A stretch of 64,000 nucleotides of DNA from positions 3,534,001 through 3,598,000 of the forward strand of contig NZ_FO704551.1 in assembly GCF_000968175.1 (NCBI RefSeq). The letters run 5' to 3'. The stretch's first letter is position 1. Every line of letters starts with the position of its first letter. Source of the DNA: Xenorhabdus poinarii G6. Its GTDB lineage: Bacteria; Pseudomonadota; Gammaproteobacteria; Enterobacterales; Enterobacteriaceae. The position numbers and the translations under genes were made by a program. The notes beneath the pieces were generated by a model that was not told where the DNA came from, searched no databases, and worked only from the letters and a program-made list of their open reading frames with translations. This document shows positions 46,980 through 58,386 of the stretch, piece by piece.

Positions 46980-48103
46980 AACCATTACGTTTAGCCATTG
47001 TCCGTCAAAAGTACCGTCCAGATGGAGGTGCTGAACGTTTTATCTCAAGAGCTCTGGAAGCACTCAAACACCAACAACTTGAACTGAATGTCATTACACG
47101 TTCCTGGCAAGGTGTACCTAACCCAAATTGGCATATTCATCTATGTGATCCCATTAAATATGGAAGAATCAGTCGTGAAAGGGGTTTCGCCACATCAGCA
47201 CGGAAATTATGGCAAAAAGAACAATTTGATTTAGTTCAAAGCCATGAACGCATTGCTGGCTGTGATATTTATCGGGCTGGAGATGGTGTACACAAACGCT
47301 GGTTACACCAACGAGCTCGTATATTACCAACATGGAAAGCACGATGGCTGTTAGATGATCGCTATCACCGCTATGTGATGAATACAGAAGCAGAAATGTA
47401 TGCAGATCCTTCTTTAAAAAAAGTGATTTGTAACGCTGAAATGATAAAAAAGGAAATTATTGAAGAATTTGGTGTAGCTGAAGATAAAATTGCCGTTATA
47501 TACAATTCGATCGATAACACAACATTCTTTCCTGCTGACGAACAATCCCGGCTACAACTTAGGCAGCAATACCAAATCCCCACGGCTGCAAGATGCTTAA
47601 TTTATGTTGGTTCAGGTTTTGAACGAAAAGGATTATCAGCCGCAATTAAAGCTGTCGCGCAAACAGATAGTTACCTATTAGTCATTGGCAAAGACAAAAA
47701 GCAGAAAAAATATCAGGCAATTGCCAATACCTTGGGGTGTTCTCATCGCGTTCGTTTTATGGGGTTACAACAAAACACACTGCCTTTTTATCAATTGTCT
47801 GATGCTTTGATCCTACCGACGTTATATGATCCATTTCCCAATGTGATCCTTGAAGCTCTGGCATGCGGCTTGCCCGTTATCACTAGCACAACATGTGGAG
47901 GGGCTGAATTTATCACCGAAGGAAAAAATGGCTTTATCTGTGATGCCTTAGATATTGAAAAACTAAGGGATGCGATTTATCGCATTCCTGTTAATATATT
48001 CGGCACAGATATGTCTATTGCCGCCAGAAACCAAATAATCGCTGCAACCCCTGAAAATTTATCTAAACAATTAAACGATCTTTATCAACGAGTTTTAACA
48101 TAG
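46976..48103 (+). CDS. GT4-family LPS core glycosyltransferase (WaaG-like)
   Basis: A 375-residue GT-B transferase beginning MKPLRLAIVRQKYRPDGGAERF, a pattern seen in WaaG-type transferases that add the first outer-core hexose. It continues with SHERIAGCDIYRAGDGVHKRWL near 85-106. The donor domain has LIYVGSGFERKGLSAAIKAV near 204-223 and the E-x7-E motif in LYDPFPNVILEALACGLPVI near 283-302. Coupled to waaQ by ATGA and to the next gene by a single base. The sugar cannot be specified. Confidence 0.85.
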   Translation: MKPLRLAIVRQKYRPDGGAERFISRALEALKHQQLELNVITRSWQGVPNPNWHIHLCDPIKYGRISRERGFATSARKLWQKEQFDLVQSHERIAGCDIYRAGDGVHKRWLHQRARILPTWKARWLLDDRYHRYVMNTEAEMYADPSLKKVICNAEMIKKEIIEEFGVAEDKIAVIYNSIDNTTFFPADEQSRLQLRQQYQIPTAARCLIYVGSGFERKGLSAAIKAVAQTDSYLLVIGKDKKQKKYQAIANTLGCSHRVRFMGLQQNTLPFYQLSDALILPTLYDPFPNVILEALACGLPVITSTTCGGAEFITEGKNGFICDALDIEKLRDAIYRIPVNIFGTDMSIAARNQIIAATPENLSKQLNDLYQRVLT

Positions 48104-49206
48104 TGAAAGAACATATTCTTTTTATTATTGATGGGTTGCCTGGCGGAGGAGCTGAAAATGTGACTCTTCGTCTTGCCGCGAGTTTGAGTAGATCAAACTA
48201 CCAAGTTTCATTACTTTCACTGAATAATCAATTGGATTATATCATCCAGGATGATATCCATTACATTACCAGTTTAGATGACTATCAAGGACCACTACGA
48301 AAACTCAATGAAATAAACCGTAGGGCTAAAGCGATGGATAAAGTTTTATTTAAGCTTTTCCAACAAAAAGGTAAGCCTTTACTTGTCATATCTAATTTAC
48401 ATAAAACTGACCGTATCGTAGTTAAATCCAAAATCCTGAAGAAATTCAATGTATGGCATTGTATTCATGGGATTTTTTCTCACTCCTATTTAAGCAATAA
48501 AAAAGGGCTTTCTTATTGGATAAAAAAAGAAAAGATAAAAAAAGTTTATAAAAATAAAAAAATTATTTGCGTTTCTGATGCTGTTCGCAATGATCTTGTA
48601 AACAACATCGGAATAAAGCCCAAACAGATAAAAACTATCTACAATCCCTTCGACTTTGAGAAAATAAAAGCACAGGCTTCAGAAACCAATCCTTATCATG
48701 GGTTAAATTATATTCTGCATGTTGGGCGCTTACATGAAGTCAAGCGCCAAGATCGACTAATAGACGCGTTTGCACAAACCAATCTCCCATGTAAGCTAAT
48801 CCTTGTGGGACAAGGTTCCAAAGCAGTAGAAGATAATCTTAAAGTCAGAATCCATAAACATGGATTAGATGATAAAGTCATTTGGGCTGGTTTTCAGCCT
48901 AATCCGCATCCCATTATCAATGAAGCAAAAGCTGTTGTGATAAGTTCAGACAGTGAGGGATTACCGACAGTATTAATTGAAGCATTAATTTGTCATACAC
49001 CTATCGTCAGTACTGATTGCCCTGGCGGAGTTAGAGAGATCATGACAGGTCAATTGAAAAATTATCTATCTGAACTCGATGCCGGCTCTTTGGCAGAAAA
49101 AATACGCCTTGCTTACGATATTCCTCCACAAATGACAGAAGAACTGTATAAAAAATTTGAAGCAAACAATATACAGAAACAATATATTGGATTAATAGAA
49201 AAATAG
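48103..49206 (+). CDS. GT4-family LPS core glycosyltransferase
   Basis: A 367-residue GT-B transferase with a GTG start that overlaps the preceding TAG stop by one base. It opens EHILFIIDGLPGGGAENVTLRLA (3-25), typical of PglA/WabH-type transferases, and the donor domain shows ILHVGRLHEVKRQDRLIDAFA near 204-224 and SSDSEGLPTVLIEALICHTPIVSTD near 284-308 with the E-x7-E motif. The middle region (about 125-150) is Lys-rich. Donor and acceptor are unknown; its position implies an outer-core step. Confidence 0.83.
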   Translation: MKEHILFIIDGLPGGGAENVTLRLAASLSRSNYQVSLLSLNNQLDYIIQDDIHYITSLDDYQGPLRKLNEINRRAKAMDKVLFKLFQQKGKPLLVISNLHKTDRIVVKSKILKKFNVWHCIHGIFSHSYLSNKKGLSYWIKKEKIKKVYKNKKIICVSDAVRNDLVNNIGIKPKQIKTIYNPFDFEKIKAQASETNPYHGLNYILHVGRLHEVKRQDRLIDAFAQTNLPCKLILVGQGSKAVEDNLKVRIHKHGLDDKVIWAGFQPNPHPIINEAKAVVISSDSEGLPTVLIEALICHTPIVSTDCPGGVREIMTGQLKNYLSELDAGSLAEKIRLAYDIPPQMTEELYKKFEANNIQKQYIGLIEK

Positions 49207-49310
49207 TATACACAATACCAAACTATAGTTTAAAGAGGCTCGCATTTTACACACTTTCTTCAAACCAGTGTGATACTATAACCGCAGTCTATGTCAGTGA
49301 ATTTGATAGA

Positions 49311-50587
49311 ATGTTGCTTCGCTTATATCAGGTACTTCTCTATATTATCCAACCCATTATCTGGTTACGTCTACTGCTACGTAGCCGTAAATCCCCTGCG
49401 TATCGTAAACGCTGGGGAGAACGCTATGGCTTCTGTGCCCGAAAGGTAACGCCTGGGGGGATATTACTGCATTCCGTTTCTGTTGGAGAGACATTAGCGG
49501 CTATTCCGCTAGTGAGGATATTACGACATCATTACCCTTCTTTGCCGATTACGATTACGACCATGACACCGACAGGCTCGGAAAGGGTTCTGTCTGCTCT
49601 GGGTAATGATGTTCACCACGTCTACCTTCCCTACGACCTGCCAGGTTCAATGAGCCGTTTTCTTGATCACATCAAGCCAAAGTTAGTGATTATCATGGAA
49701 ACCGAACTCTGGCCGAATCTGATCATTCAGCTACATCAACGGGCAATCCCGTTGGTTATCGCCAACGCCAGATTATCCGCTCGTTCCGCCGTGGGCTATC
49801 AAAAAATTGGTAGCTTTATCAAAACTATTTTAAATAAGATCACGTTAATCGCCGCCCAAAATCAGGAAGATGGTGAACGTTTTATCGAATTGGGATTAAG
49901 ACGCTCCCAGCTCTCTGTCACGGGTAGTCTTAAATTCGATATTTCTGTTACACCAGAACTCGCAGCCAAGGCCGTGACATTGCGCCGCCAATGGGCACCT
50001 CATCGCCCGGTATGGATAGCAACCAGCACTCATGACGGGGAAGAGTCGATCATCCTGGATGCACATTGTAAACTGCTTAAACAATTTCCTGACTTATTAC
50101 TGATCCTGGTTCCCCGCCACCCCGAACGCTTCGGAAAAGCGGCAGAATTGACCCAAAAAGCCGGGCTGAACGCAGTATTACGTAGCGCCAATATGATTCC
50201 TGATGCCAATGTGCAAGTGGTGATCGGAGATACGATGGGCGAACTGATGCTTCTGTACGGTATTGCGGATCTGGCGTTTGTCGGGGGTAGCCTGATAGAA
50301 CGTGGGGGACATAATCCATTAGAAGCCGCAGCCCATGCAATTCCGGTTATCATGGGGCCACATACTTTTAATTTTAAAGATATCTGTGCCAAGCTGAATA
50401 AAGCAAATGGTCTCATTACCGTGACAGATAGCCAATCATTAAGCGCTGCCATCAATAGCCTGCTGACAGACGAAGATTATCGGCGCTATTATGGCCACCA
50501 CGCAGCAGAAGTTTTACATGAAAACCAGGGCGCCCTTCAACGCTTGCTAAAATTACTGGAGCCTTATCTTCCCCCAAGGAGCCATTG

Positions 50588-50588
<1 letters not shown>
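49311..50588 (+). CDS. waaA: Kdo transferase WaaA
   Basis: GT30 enzyme that adds two Kdo residues from CMP-Kdo to lipid IVA at the inner membrane. An N-terminal hydrophobic helix ([19 protein letters not shown]) anchors it; hallmarks are [16 protein letters not shown] near 55-70, [10 protein letters not shown] near 83-92, [10 protein letters not shown] near 127-136, and [29 protein letters not shown] near 323-351. Length 425 as in E. coli. Its stop overlaps the waaE start. Confidence 0.98.
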
Positions 50589-51846
<1,258 letters not shown>

Positions 51847-51888
51847 TACCGCTATAGTGGGACAATGATTTTTTGTCCCCAAATACGC

Positions 51889-52710
51889 TTAATGCTGACA
51901 CTGACGACAGAAAAAGGTACTACGTTGTCCCAGCTTTATACTCTCAATTTTCGCACCACTTTCTTCACCACATCGTGGGCAAGATTCACCTTTCTTACCA
52001 TAGACAAATAACGCCTGAGCAAAATACCCCGGTTTACCATCTGATTGCAGAAAATCCTTCAGTGTCGTCCCTCCCAACTCAATAGAACGGCGTAAGATCT
52101 GCTTGATTGTCTCGACGATGAGATAAGCTTCTTGTCGCGTCAGCGAATTCACTGAGCGGTCAGGCAAGATATGAGCCACAAACAACACTTCATTGGCATA
52201 GATATTGCCAACCCCCACGACAATTTTATTATCCATCAACCAAGGTTTAATGGCGGTTTTTTTATGACGGGAGAGCGTGTAGAGATATTCACCATCAAAC
52301 TGATCAGAAAGAGGCTCTGGACCTAAATGAGCCAGTACGGAACACTCATTGAGATGATGACTCCACAGCCACGCGCCAAAACGTCGGGGATCGGTATATC
52401 GAAGAATTTTGCCGTCCGCCATCATCAAATCAATATGATCATGCTTTGCGGGAGGTTGTTGATTTAACAAGATGCGCAGACTGCCAGACATCCCCAAATG
52501 GATAATAATCCAGCCTTCTGGCAACTCGAGCAATAAATATTTTGCTCGCCGCTGAACACTCAGCACTGGCCTGTTTGAAAGGGCCATAATTTGTGCAGAA
52601 ACAGGCCAGCGCAAACGGGAATTTCTGACTTCGACACACTGGATCACGTTCCCAACCAAGTGAGGTTCAATCCCCCTGCGACTGGTTTCCACCTCTGGTA
52701 GCTCCGGCAT
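51889..52710 (-). CDS. mutM: Formamidopyrimidine-DNA glycosylase MutM
   Basis: Base-excision repair enzyme removing 8-oxoguanine and ring-opened purines. The start MPELPEVET provides the catalytic P2 and E3 (P1/E2 after Met removal); the conserved Lys is in [10 protein letters not shown] near 54-63, the helix-two-turn-helix in [12 protein letters not shown] near 169-180, and a C-terminal zinc finger CPRC...CRQC near 247-271. Length 273 (269 in E. coli). AGGAGG precedes the ATG at 52710. Converges on coaD. Confidence 0.98.
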   Translation of the reverse strand: MPELPEVETSRRGIEPHLVGNVIQCVEVRNSRLRWPVSAQIMALSNRPVLSVQRRAKYLLLELPEGWIIIHLGMSGSLRILLNQQPPAKHDHIDLMMADGKILRYTDPRRFGAWLWSHHLNECSVLAHLGPEPLSDQFDGEYLYTLSRHKKTAIKPWLMDNKIVVGVGNIYANEVLFVAHILPDRSVNSLTRQEAYLIVETIKQILRRSIELGGTTLKDFLQSDGKPGYFAQALFVYGKKGESCPRCGEESGAKIESIKLGQRSTFFCRQCQH

Positions 52711-52823
52711 TCTGCCTCCTTAAATAAAAAATCAGCTATAGCAGTGTCTGCGCAGATCACAATACCTTTTTCAAGTTTGATTTGCAGCCAAATTTGTTCA
52801 TGCTGGTAATGACATTTTCAACG

Positions 52824-54053
52824 CTATTGACGGGAGCATCGGCATACCGGCTCTGTTCGGCAAACAGGGCTTTGAGCAATTTTTTCCAATATCACAGCCA
52901 TAATTAACGTTGCACGCTGATCCCAATTAAAGCGCTCGGTGACCAATCGTTGAGAATAGTCTGCTTTTGCTTGCATTTCAGCGGGATGATTAATCAGCCA
53001 TTGTATTTGTTCAGCAAAACTTTGGGGGTTTTCACTATCAGCAAAATTGACTGCATTTTCATCAACGGCATCACGAATAGAAGGGAGATCAGAAATCACC
53101 ACCGGCTTGCCCATGGCCATATATTCAAAAAGCTTAAGGGGAGAAGTATAGCGACTGCCAATATTGGTTTTCGTCAAGGGCAGAACACAAATATCACTAT
53201 CAGCAATCACCTGAAAGCGTTTTTGCGGTTGAATAAAACCCAGGAAGTTGACTTTATCACTCACGCCAATCTGGTTGGCATCCCGTTGCAACCGTTCGAT
53301 TTGCTCGGCAGTACCACCGGCAATATGAAGTTCAATATTATCCAGGTAAGCCATAGCGTTCATCACCGTAGGAATGCCTTTCCAGCGATGTAAGCTCCCC
53401 AAGTAAAGGACTTTTTTAGGACGTGGATATTGGCGATCGACCCCGAGATCGGGCAGCATCTGTTTAGCGGATTCAACCGCCAACATATCAACCCCATCAG
53501 ACGCCACAATAATCGGTGTCTTGACACGATATTGCTTATAAATATCTTCTCTCAATAGCGAAGTCAGGGCAAAGATAACCTCAGAATGTTCATAAACCTG
53601 CTGTTCCATTTTTCTTAGTTTATGATATTTATGCTGATTTTTACGCTTCAGTAAGTCATGCGATTCTTTAAATGACAAAGAAAATACTTCATGACTTTCA
53701 AAGAAATGAGGGATATCTGGATGCTTATACAGCAGATAATTCGCCATTTTGAGATTACGGGTAAACAGTGCATCAACCTGATTCTCTTTAAGCCACCGGG
53801 AAACCTGCAAATAAAACAGTTTCTGGGTATTTAATGGGAAGTACCATTTTCTTCGTATATTGTGCAGTGGAATTAAATCCACAGAAGGGGGTAACGGCCG
53901 GCCAAGAATCTCTTCAACTTGGCTTTGGCCTTTTGGGGTTATCAGATAAACCTGGTGTCCTTGTCGAGCAAAAGCATCTACATTCTGTAGAATTTGCAGG
54001 GATGCAACCCGATAATCAGGCACGGGATAAGGATCAATATACGCAATTTTCAT
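52824..54053 (-). CDS. GT4-family glycosyltransferase
   Basis: A 409-residue GT-B transferase starting MKIAYIDPYPVPDYRVASLQIL. The N-terminal half contains HFFESHEVFSLSFKESHDLL near 116-135; the donor domain shows VLYLGSLHRWKGIPTVMNAM near 217-236 and YTSPLKLFEYMAMGKPVVISDLPSIRDAV near 307-335, with an E-x7-type site. The C-terminus (CRTEPVCRCSRQ) is unusual and cysteine-rich. It begins 20 bases before the stop of the upstream gene, so the three minus-strand genes 54034-56160 and this one are coupled. Its acceptor is unknown; LPS core or an exopolysaccharide is likely from context. Confidence 0.83.
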   Translation of the reverse strand: MKIAYIDPYPVPDYRVASLQILQNVDAFARQGHQVYLITPKGQSQVEEILGRPLPPSVDLIPLHNIRRKWYFPLNTQKLFYLQVSRWLKENQVDALFTRNLKMANYLLYKHPDIPHFFESHEVFSLSFKESHDLLKRKNQHKYHKLRKMEQQVYEHSEVIFALTSLLREDIYKQYRVKTPIIVASDGVDMLAVESAKQMLPDLGVDRQYPRPKKVLYLGSLHRWKGIPTVMNAMAYLDNIELHIAGGTAEQIERLQRDANQIGVSDKVNFLGFIQPQKRFQVIADSDICVLPLTKTNIGSRYTSPLKLFEYMAMGKPVVISDLPSIRDAVDENAVNFADSENPQSFAEQIQWLINHPAEMQAKADYSQRLVTERFNWDQRATLIMAVILEKIAQSPVCRTEPVCRCSRQ

Positions 54054-55155
54054 TATTTTTTATCGCGTTTAATAAACGTTCAGCAGAATGTTCCCAAGTG
54101 TACATTGATTCAATCCTCTGACGAGCGGATTCTCCCATACTTTTCCCTCTATCTGGCAAGGTTAAAAGATGATTCACTGCACCAGCAATTGCCTCTGCAT
54201 TTCCCGGCGTCACCAGAATGCCAGCATGACCTTCGTTGCCAACCACCTCCGGGATCCCACCAATATGACTGGCAATAACAGGACGTCCACATGCCATTGA
54301 TTCGGCGATGGTAATACCAAATGCTTCATCACCAATACTGGGGAAAATGCCCGCATCTCCTGCGGCATAAAATTCAGGTAACTGATCGTGGCTCACTGAA
54401 GGATGCAGAATGACCGATTGTTGCAACTGTAAATCAGCTATTCGCTTTTCAAGCGCGCTCAACTCTTCACCTGCACCAATAATCAATAACGTAACGTCTT
54501 TGTCCCGCAATAGCGCCATGGCATCGATAGCAACTTTCATGCCCTTCCAACCCACCAATCTGCCAGCAAACGTTAACAGGAATGTTTTTTCATCGATTCC
54601 TAAGCGAGTTCGGACATCAGAATCAGCCGGTTTGAATTTATCGATATCCACACCATTATAAATAACGCTTGGAAATTGCTTGAAGTGGTGCTGGATCTGC
54701 CAGGCATTAAAATGACTGCAGGCGACCCACGCAGCGATTTTCTTACTAAGCCTTCTATCTCCTTTAAAAAAACTGGTTCCACCACTCATATAGCAAAAGT
54801 GGGTGCGAGATGATACAGGCATCATTCTGGGCCAGAAAAAATCAAAAGGCTTCGTCAAAATGACCCAATCAAAATTTTCGGCAATTACCGTTTCACGGGC
54901 ATGACGGGCAAAAGAGTAACGTTCAACAATGCGTTGAAAACGACGCCCAATATTAAGCACACGTTCTCTGGGAATAAAGGGAAAAGTATGGATATGGATA
55001 TCTCTTCCGCCCAAGGCAGGCCGGACATCACCAGTACCACCGAAAATATGAATTTCATGCCCTGCATCTGTCAATGCCTTGGCTAACTCCCACACTGCGG
55101 TTTGAATACCGCCGTAGGACATGGTAACGGTAACATCGATAAATCCTATCTTCAT
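54034..55155 (-). CDS. GT4-family glycosyltransferase
   Basis: A 373-residue GT-B transferase beginning MKIGFIDVTVTMSYGGIQTAVWELAKAL, with the glycine-rich acceptor-side loop. The donor domain reads LLTFAGRLVGWKGMKVAIDAMALL near 195-218 and GDEAFGITIAESMACGRPVIASHIGG near 281-306, containing the E-x7-E motif. The ATG at 55155 is chosen because AAGGG lies about 11 bases upstream; a GTG at 55164 would be too close to it. It follows the GT9 gene by about 15 bases. Confidence 0.85.
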   Translation of the reverse strand: MKIGFIDVTVTMSYGGIQTAVWELAKALTDAGHEIHIFGGTGDVRPALGGRDIHIHTFPFIPRERVLNIGRRFQRIVERYSFARHARETVIAENFDWVILTKPFDFFWPRMMPVSSRTHFCYMSGGTSFFKGDRRLSKKIAAWVACSHFNAWQIQHHFKQFPSVIYNGVDIDKFKPADSDVRTRLGIDEKTFLLTFAGRLVGWKGMKVAIDAMALLRDKDVTLLIIGAGEELSALEKRIADLQLQQSVILHPSVSHDQLPEFYAAGDAGIFPSIGDEAFGITIAESMACGRPVIASHIGGIPEVVGNEGHAGILVTPGNAEAIAGAVNHLLTLPDRGKSMGESARQRIESMYTWEHSAERLLNAIKNNENCVY

Positions 55156-55170
55156 TTTGTTCACTACCCT

Positions 55171-56160
55171 TTATTCATTTTTCAGCAAATGCTGAACAGA
55201 ACACCAGACCTGATCTACCAATATCGCTGACATTGTATCTTGACGAGTCGCCTGTTTATAACCTACCGGGTGTTCAATTATCGCTAATTTTGGATGCTGT
55301 TGAGGTGCGAGAAAACGCCCAGGATGAAAACTATGATACAGAGCAACCATGGGTATTCCTAATGCCCCGGCCAGATGAGTCGTGCCTGTATCAACACCCA
55401 CATACAAATTAAGTTTATTCATGATTGCCGCATTTTGCCGCATTGTTGTTTTACCAGCCAAAGACGAGCATCTGTCAGCGCCCAATTTTTCAGCCAGCCT
55501 GCGGGCGCTATCTTCACCTTCTTTACTACCGAGCAGTAAAATATGGGCATGTGGATAATGATGGTAGATACGTTGAGCTAACTCATAAAAGTGTTCTACA
55601 GGCCAGTCACGATAAGATTTTGCCGGAAAGCTCTGTAACTGAAAACCTATCCTTAATTGTTGTTCTATTCCTTGTTGACGAAGAAAATCGCTGGCATATT
55701 CTTCTTCAAGTGGGCTGACCCGATATTGCAAACGCCAATCACTGATCTCAACCCCAAGTGCATTAATTAACAAAGCCCTTTCCTGTTGCGCAGGCATCAA
55801 TTCATCCGGTCTTGCAACAGCATACTCATTTGATTTTGCAGCAGAGGCATCAGCAAAATAAACGGTTAAATTTGCTACCCGTTTGGCATACTGCAATAAG
55901 GATTTATCATGGCCATATACCAGTGCCAAATCATACTGACGGCGGAAAAACCAGCCACACCATCTGGCTTTGCCCTTTGAAAAATCTTTCAATTCATTAA
56001 TTTCATCGATATTTTCAAGGATTTCTTTTGTTTTTTTGTGCACCAATAGATCAATATTCGCCTCCGGCCACTTTTCTTTCAAGGCATGAATAACCGGGGT
56101 TACCAATAATGTGTCGCCAAAACGGGCAATATTGATGATTAAAATTTTTTGGGGTTGCAT
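55171..56160 (-). CDS. GT9-family heptosyltransferase
   Basis: A 329-residue GT9 protein starting MQPQKILIINIARFGDTLLVTPVIHALKEKWP, with IGFQLQSFPAKSYRDWPVEHFYELA near 171-195 and LYVGVDTGTTHLAGALGIPMVALYHSFHPGRF near 258-289. This last segment is the ADP-heptose binding region of the family. It probably adds a heptose to an LPS core or side chain, in addition to WaaC, WaaF and WaaQ encoded earlier and the GT9 at 43587. That makes five GT9 genes in the window. Confidence 0.85.
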   Translation of the reverse strand: MQPQKILIINIARFGDTLLVTPVIHALKEKWPEANIDLLVHKKTKEILENIDEINELKDFSKGKARWCGWFFRRQYDLALVYGHDKSLLQYAKRVANLTVYFADASAAKSNEYAVARPDELMPAQQERALLINALGVEISDWRLQYRVSPLEEEYASDFLRQQGIEQQLRIGFQLQSFPAKSYRDWPVEHFYELAQRIYHHYPHAHILLLGSKEGEDSARRLAEKLGADRCSSLAGKTTMRQNAAIMNKLNLYVGVDTGTTHLAGALGIPMVALYHSFHPGRFLAPQQHPKLAIIEHPVGYKQATRQDTMSAILVDQVWCSVQHLLKNE

Positions 56161-56337
56161 AATAATGAATATGAAATTATCAATCCAAGGATTGGTAGTT
56201 TAGACACTATACAGCAAAGCCATTACATGTTCTATTTACTGTGAAAATTTTTAATAAAAACAAAAATAAAATAAACGTTATTTCAATATAGTTAAACAAA
56301 AAATAGCGTTTATTCCATTGATGCTGATAAAAAAATA

Positions 56338-57456
56338 TCACCGTTGGCTTTCTGAACAGCGATAAAAAATAGATTCCATTTTATCTAACATATTATCCAG
56401 CCCAAATAAATGAGTCGCCCGTTTCAGGGAAGCGTCCCCCATTTTTACACGTCGTTTGGTATCATGCATTAATATGTCTAATTTTTCTGTTAATTCTCCA
56501 ACGTTTTTAGGTTCGATAATATACCCGGTCTCTTCATCAATGACCGCTTCTGCAATAGCCCCCACCGACGTAGACACAACAGGCAATCCACATGCCATTG
56601 CCTGCATAATGCCTTGAGGAACACCTTCATTACCAAAAGAAGGTAAGGCAAAAATATCCATTGCATTTAAACAATCAGGCACATCCTGACGATTACCAAG
56701 AAAAATAACACTGTCTGTCAATCCTTCCCGCTGAACCTGTGGTTCTAAATTCTTTCTCTGTGGGCCATCCCCCACAAATAACAATTGCCAATCAGGGTAA
56801 CGTTGATGAAGAACCTTCCAACTATCAAGCAGATAACGGTGTCCTTTCCACGTTCTCATTGTGGCAACAATGCCCAACGTGGGCTTGTCTTTGATACCGA
56901 TATGCTGACGGCTCAGAGATTTACTTTCAGGATGAAAACGCGATAAATCGATCCCCGTCGGTACTGAAGTCATATGGGCAAGAGGGTAGCCATTATGTAT
57001 ATGCAGATACTGGCGCAACTTTTCTCCGGTTGTCACGATATGTTGACCAGCACGCAGATACAGCCAACGGGTCGCAATCGATTTTGAAACATCGGTCGAG
57101 ACATGGCGGGTTCTGACTATCGGAGGCATATTTTTTAATGTGGCACATGCCGCCGCTGCCAGCCAAGAATCCGTCGAACTATGGGTATTGATGACATCAA
57201 ATTGACGGCCTTCTGTCTTTAACCAGCGACGCATTGCCCGAAGACAAGGAAGACGTTTTTTTTCAATAGGAAGGGCAACAACTGGCACACCATAATGATG
57301 CGCTTCACGGTACAGGGTTGAGGTTGGACAACATACGATCACGACATGATGGCCACGCTGTATCATGCCCTGGGATTCCGTCAGGATACGAATCTCCTGC
57401 CCTCCCCAGCCGCATGATGATTCTGTATGTAAGATATTCAAGGTCTTTCCAGCCAT
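56338..57456 (-). CDS. GT4-family glycosyltransferase with E-x7-Q variant
   Basis: A 372-residue GT-B transferase starting MAGKTLNILHTESSCGWGGQEIRIL. The donor domain reads LGIVATMRTWKGHRYLLDSW near 190-209 and LFVGDGPQRKNLEPQV near 220-235; the usual E-x7-E motif appears as NEGVPQGIMQAMACGLPVVS near 272-291, with the second Glu replaced by Gln. It is separated by 177 bases from the other three island genes and may have its own promoter. It is the rpmG-proximal member of the mutM-rpmG glycosyltransferase island. Confidence 0.83.
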   Translation of the reverse strand: MAGKTLNILHTESSCGWGGQEIRILTESQGMIQRGHHVVIVCCPTSTLYREAHHYGVPVVALPIEKKRLPCLRAMRRWLKTEGRQFDVINTHSSTDSWLAAAACATLKNMPPIVRTRHVSTDVSKSIATRWLYLRAGQHIVTTGEKLRQYLHIHNGYPLAHMTSVPTGIDLSRFHPESKSLSRQHIGIKDKPTLGIVATMRTWKGHRYLLDSWKVLHQRYPDWQLLFVGDGPQRKNLEPQVQREGLTDSVIFLGNRQDVPDCLNAMDIFALPSFGNEGVPQGIMQAMACGLPVVSTSVGAIAEAVIDEETGYIIEPKNVGELTEKLDILMHDTKRRVKMGDASLKRATHLFGLDNMLDKMESIFYRCSESQR

Positions 57457-57652
57457 AGCGCCACACCTGACGGTTTATATTAAAAAAGCGCTAGTATAGC
57501 GGAACAATGTATGACGTCTACACACATCTCCCCTTAACATATCCTCCTCACATCTCTCCCCTGTAGATTTCAACATGCAAAGCGACATTACCCTTGGAAC
57601 AGTGATAATGAGGTGGTGAGAATGGGCGAGGAGCGACAAGCAGGTATAAAAA

Positions 57653-57680
57653 AACCCAGCTTAACGCTGGGTTTTTTTAT
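57653..57680. terminator. Terminator after rpmBG
   Basis: AACCCAGC at 57653-57660 pairs with GCTGGGTT at 57666-57673 around a 5-base loop, with A tracts to the left and T to the right. Read on the minus strand it lies 20 bases after rpmG, ends the rpmBG transcript and shields the downstream GT4 gene. Confidence 0.85.
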
Positions 57681-57692
57681 AGTCCACTAAAA

Positions 57693-57863
<171 letters not shown>

Positions 57864-57871
57864 TCAGCTCC

Positions 57872-58126
<255 letters not shown>

Positions 58127-58176
58127 TCAAATCAGCTCGAGCTTTGTATTGGGTGTGACCGCCTCGTCAGGCTTAG

Positions 58177-58280
58177 GAGCCCATCTCAGTCAATTTTTTA
58201 CTGAAAATCGTCTTGACTGAAAAGTACGTTACCGAAAAGACTCGCATTTTCCCAGTAAGAAAATGTACTGAGATAGGCTC
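58177..58280. repeat. Imperfect inverted repeat upstream of rpmB
   Basis: GAGCCCATCTCAGT at 58177-58190 and ACTGAGATAGGCTC at 58267-58280 are complementary at 13 of 14 positions and enclose 76 bases. Inside, TTACTGAAAATCG-type and CGCATTTTCCCAGTAAG-type segments can also pair. It could fold as a long stem in the rpmB leader on the minus strand, serving L28/L33 control, or be a small mobile repeat. No coding potential is seen in the 278-base gap. Confidence 0.6.
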
Positions 58281-58386
58281 TTCTCGCCAAACCCAAGATC
58301 CTCAAAGGTGGCGTAGTATACGCCCTCATTCGCTGATGCTCAAGTCCCGAACAACTAAGATCTGATCGTATCGCGAAAAAACCATA

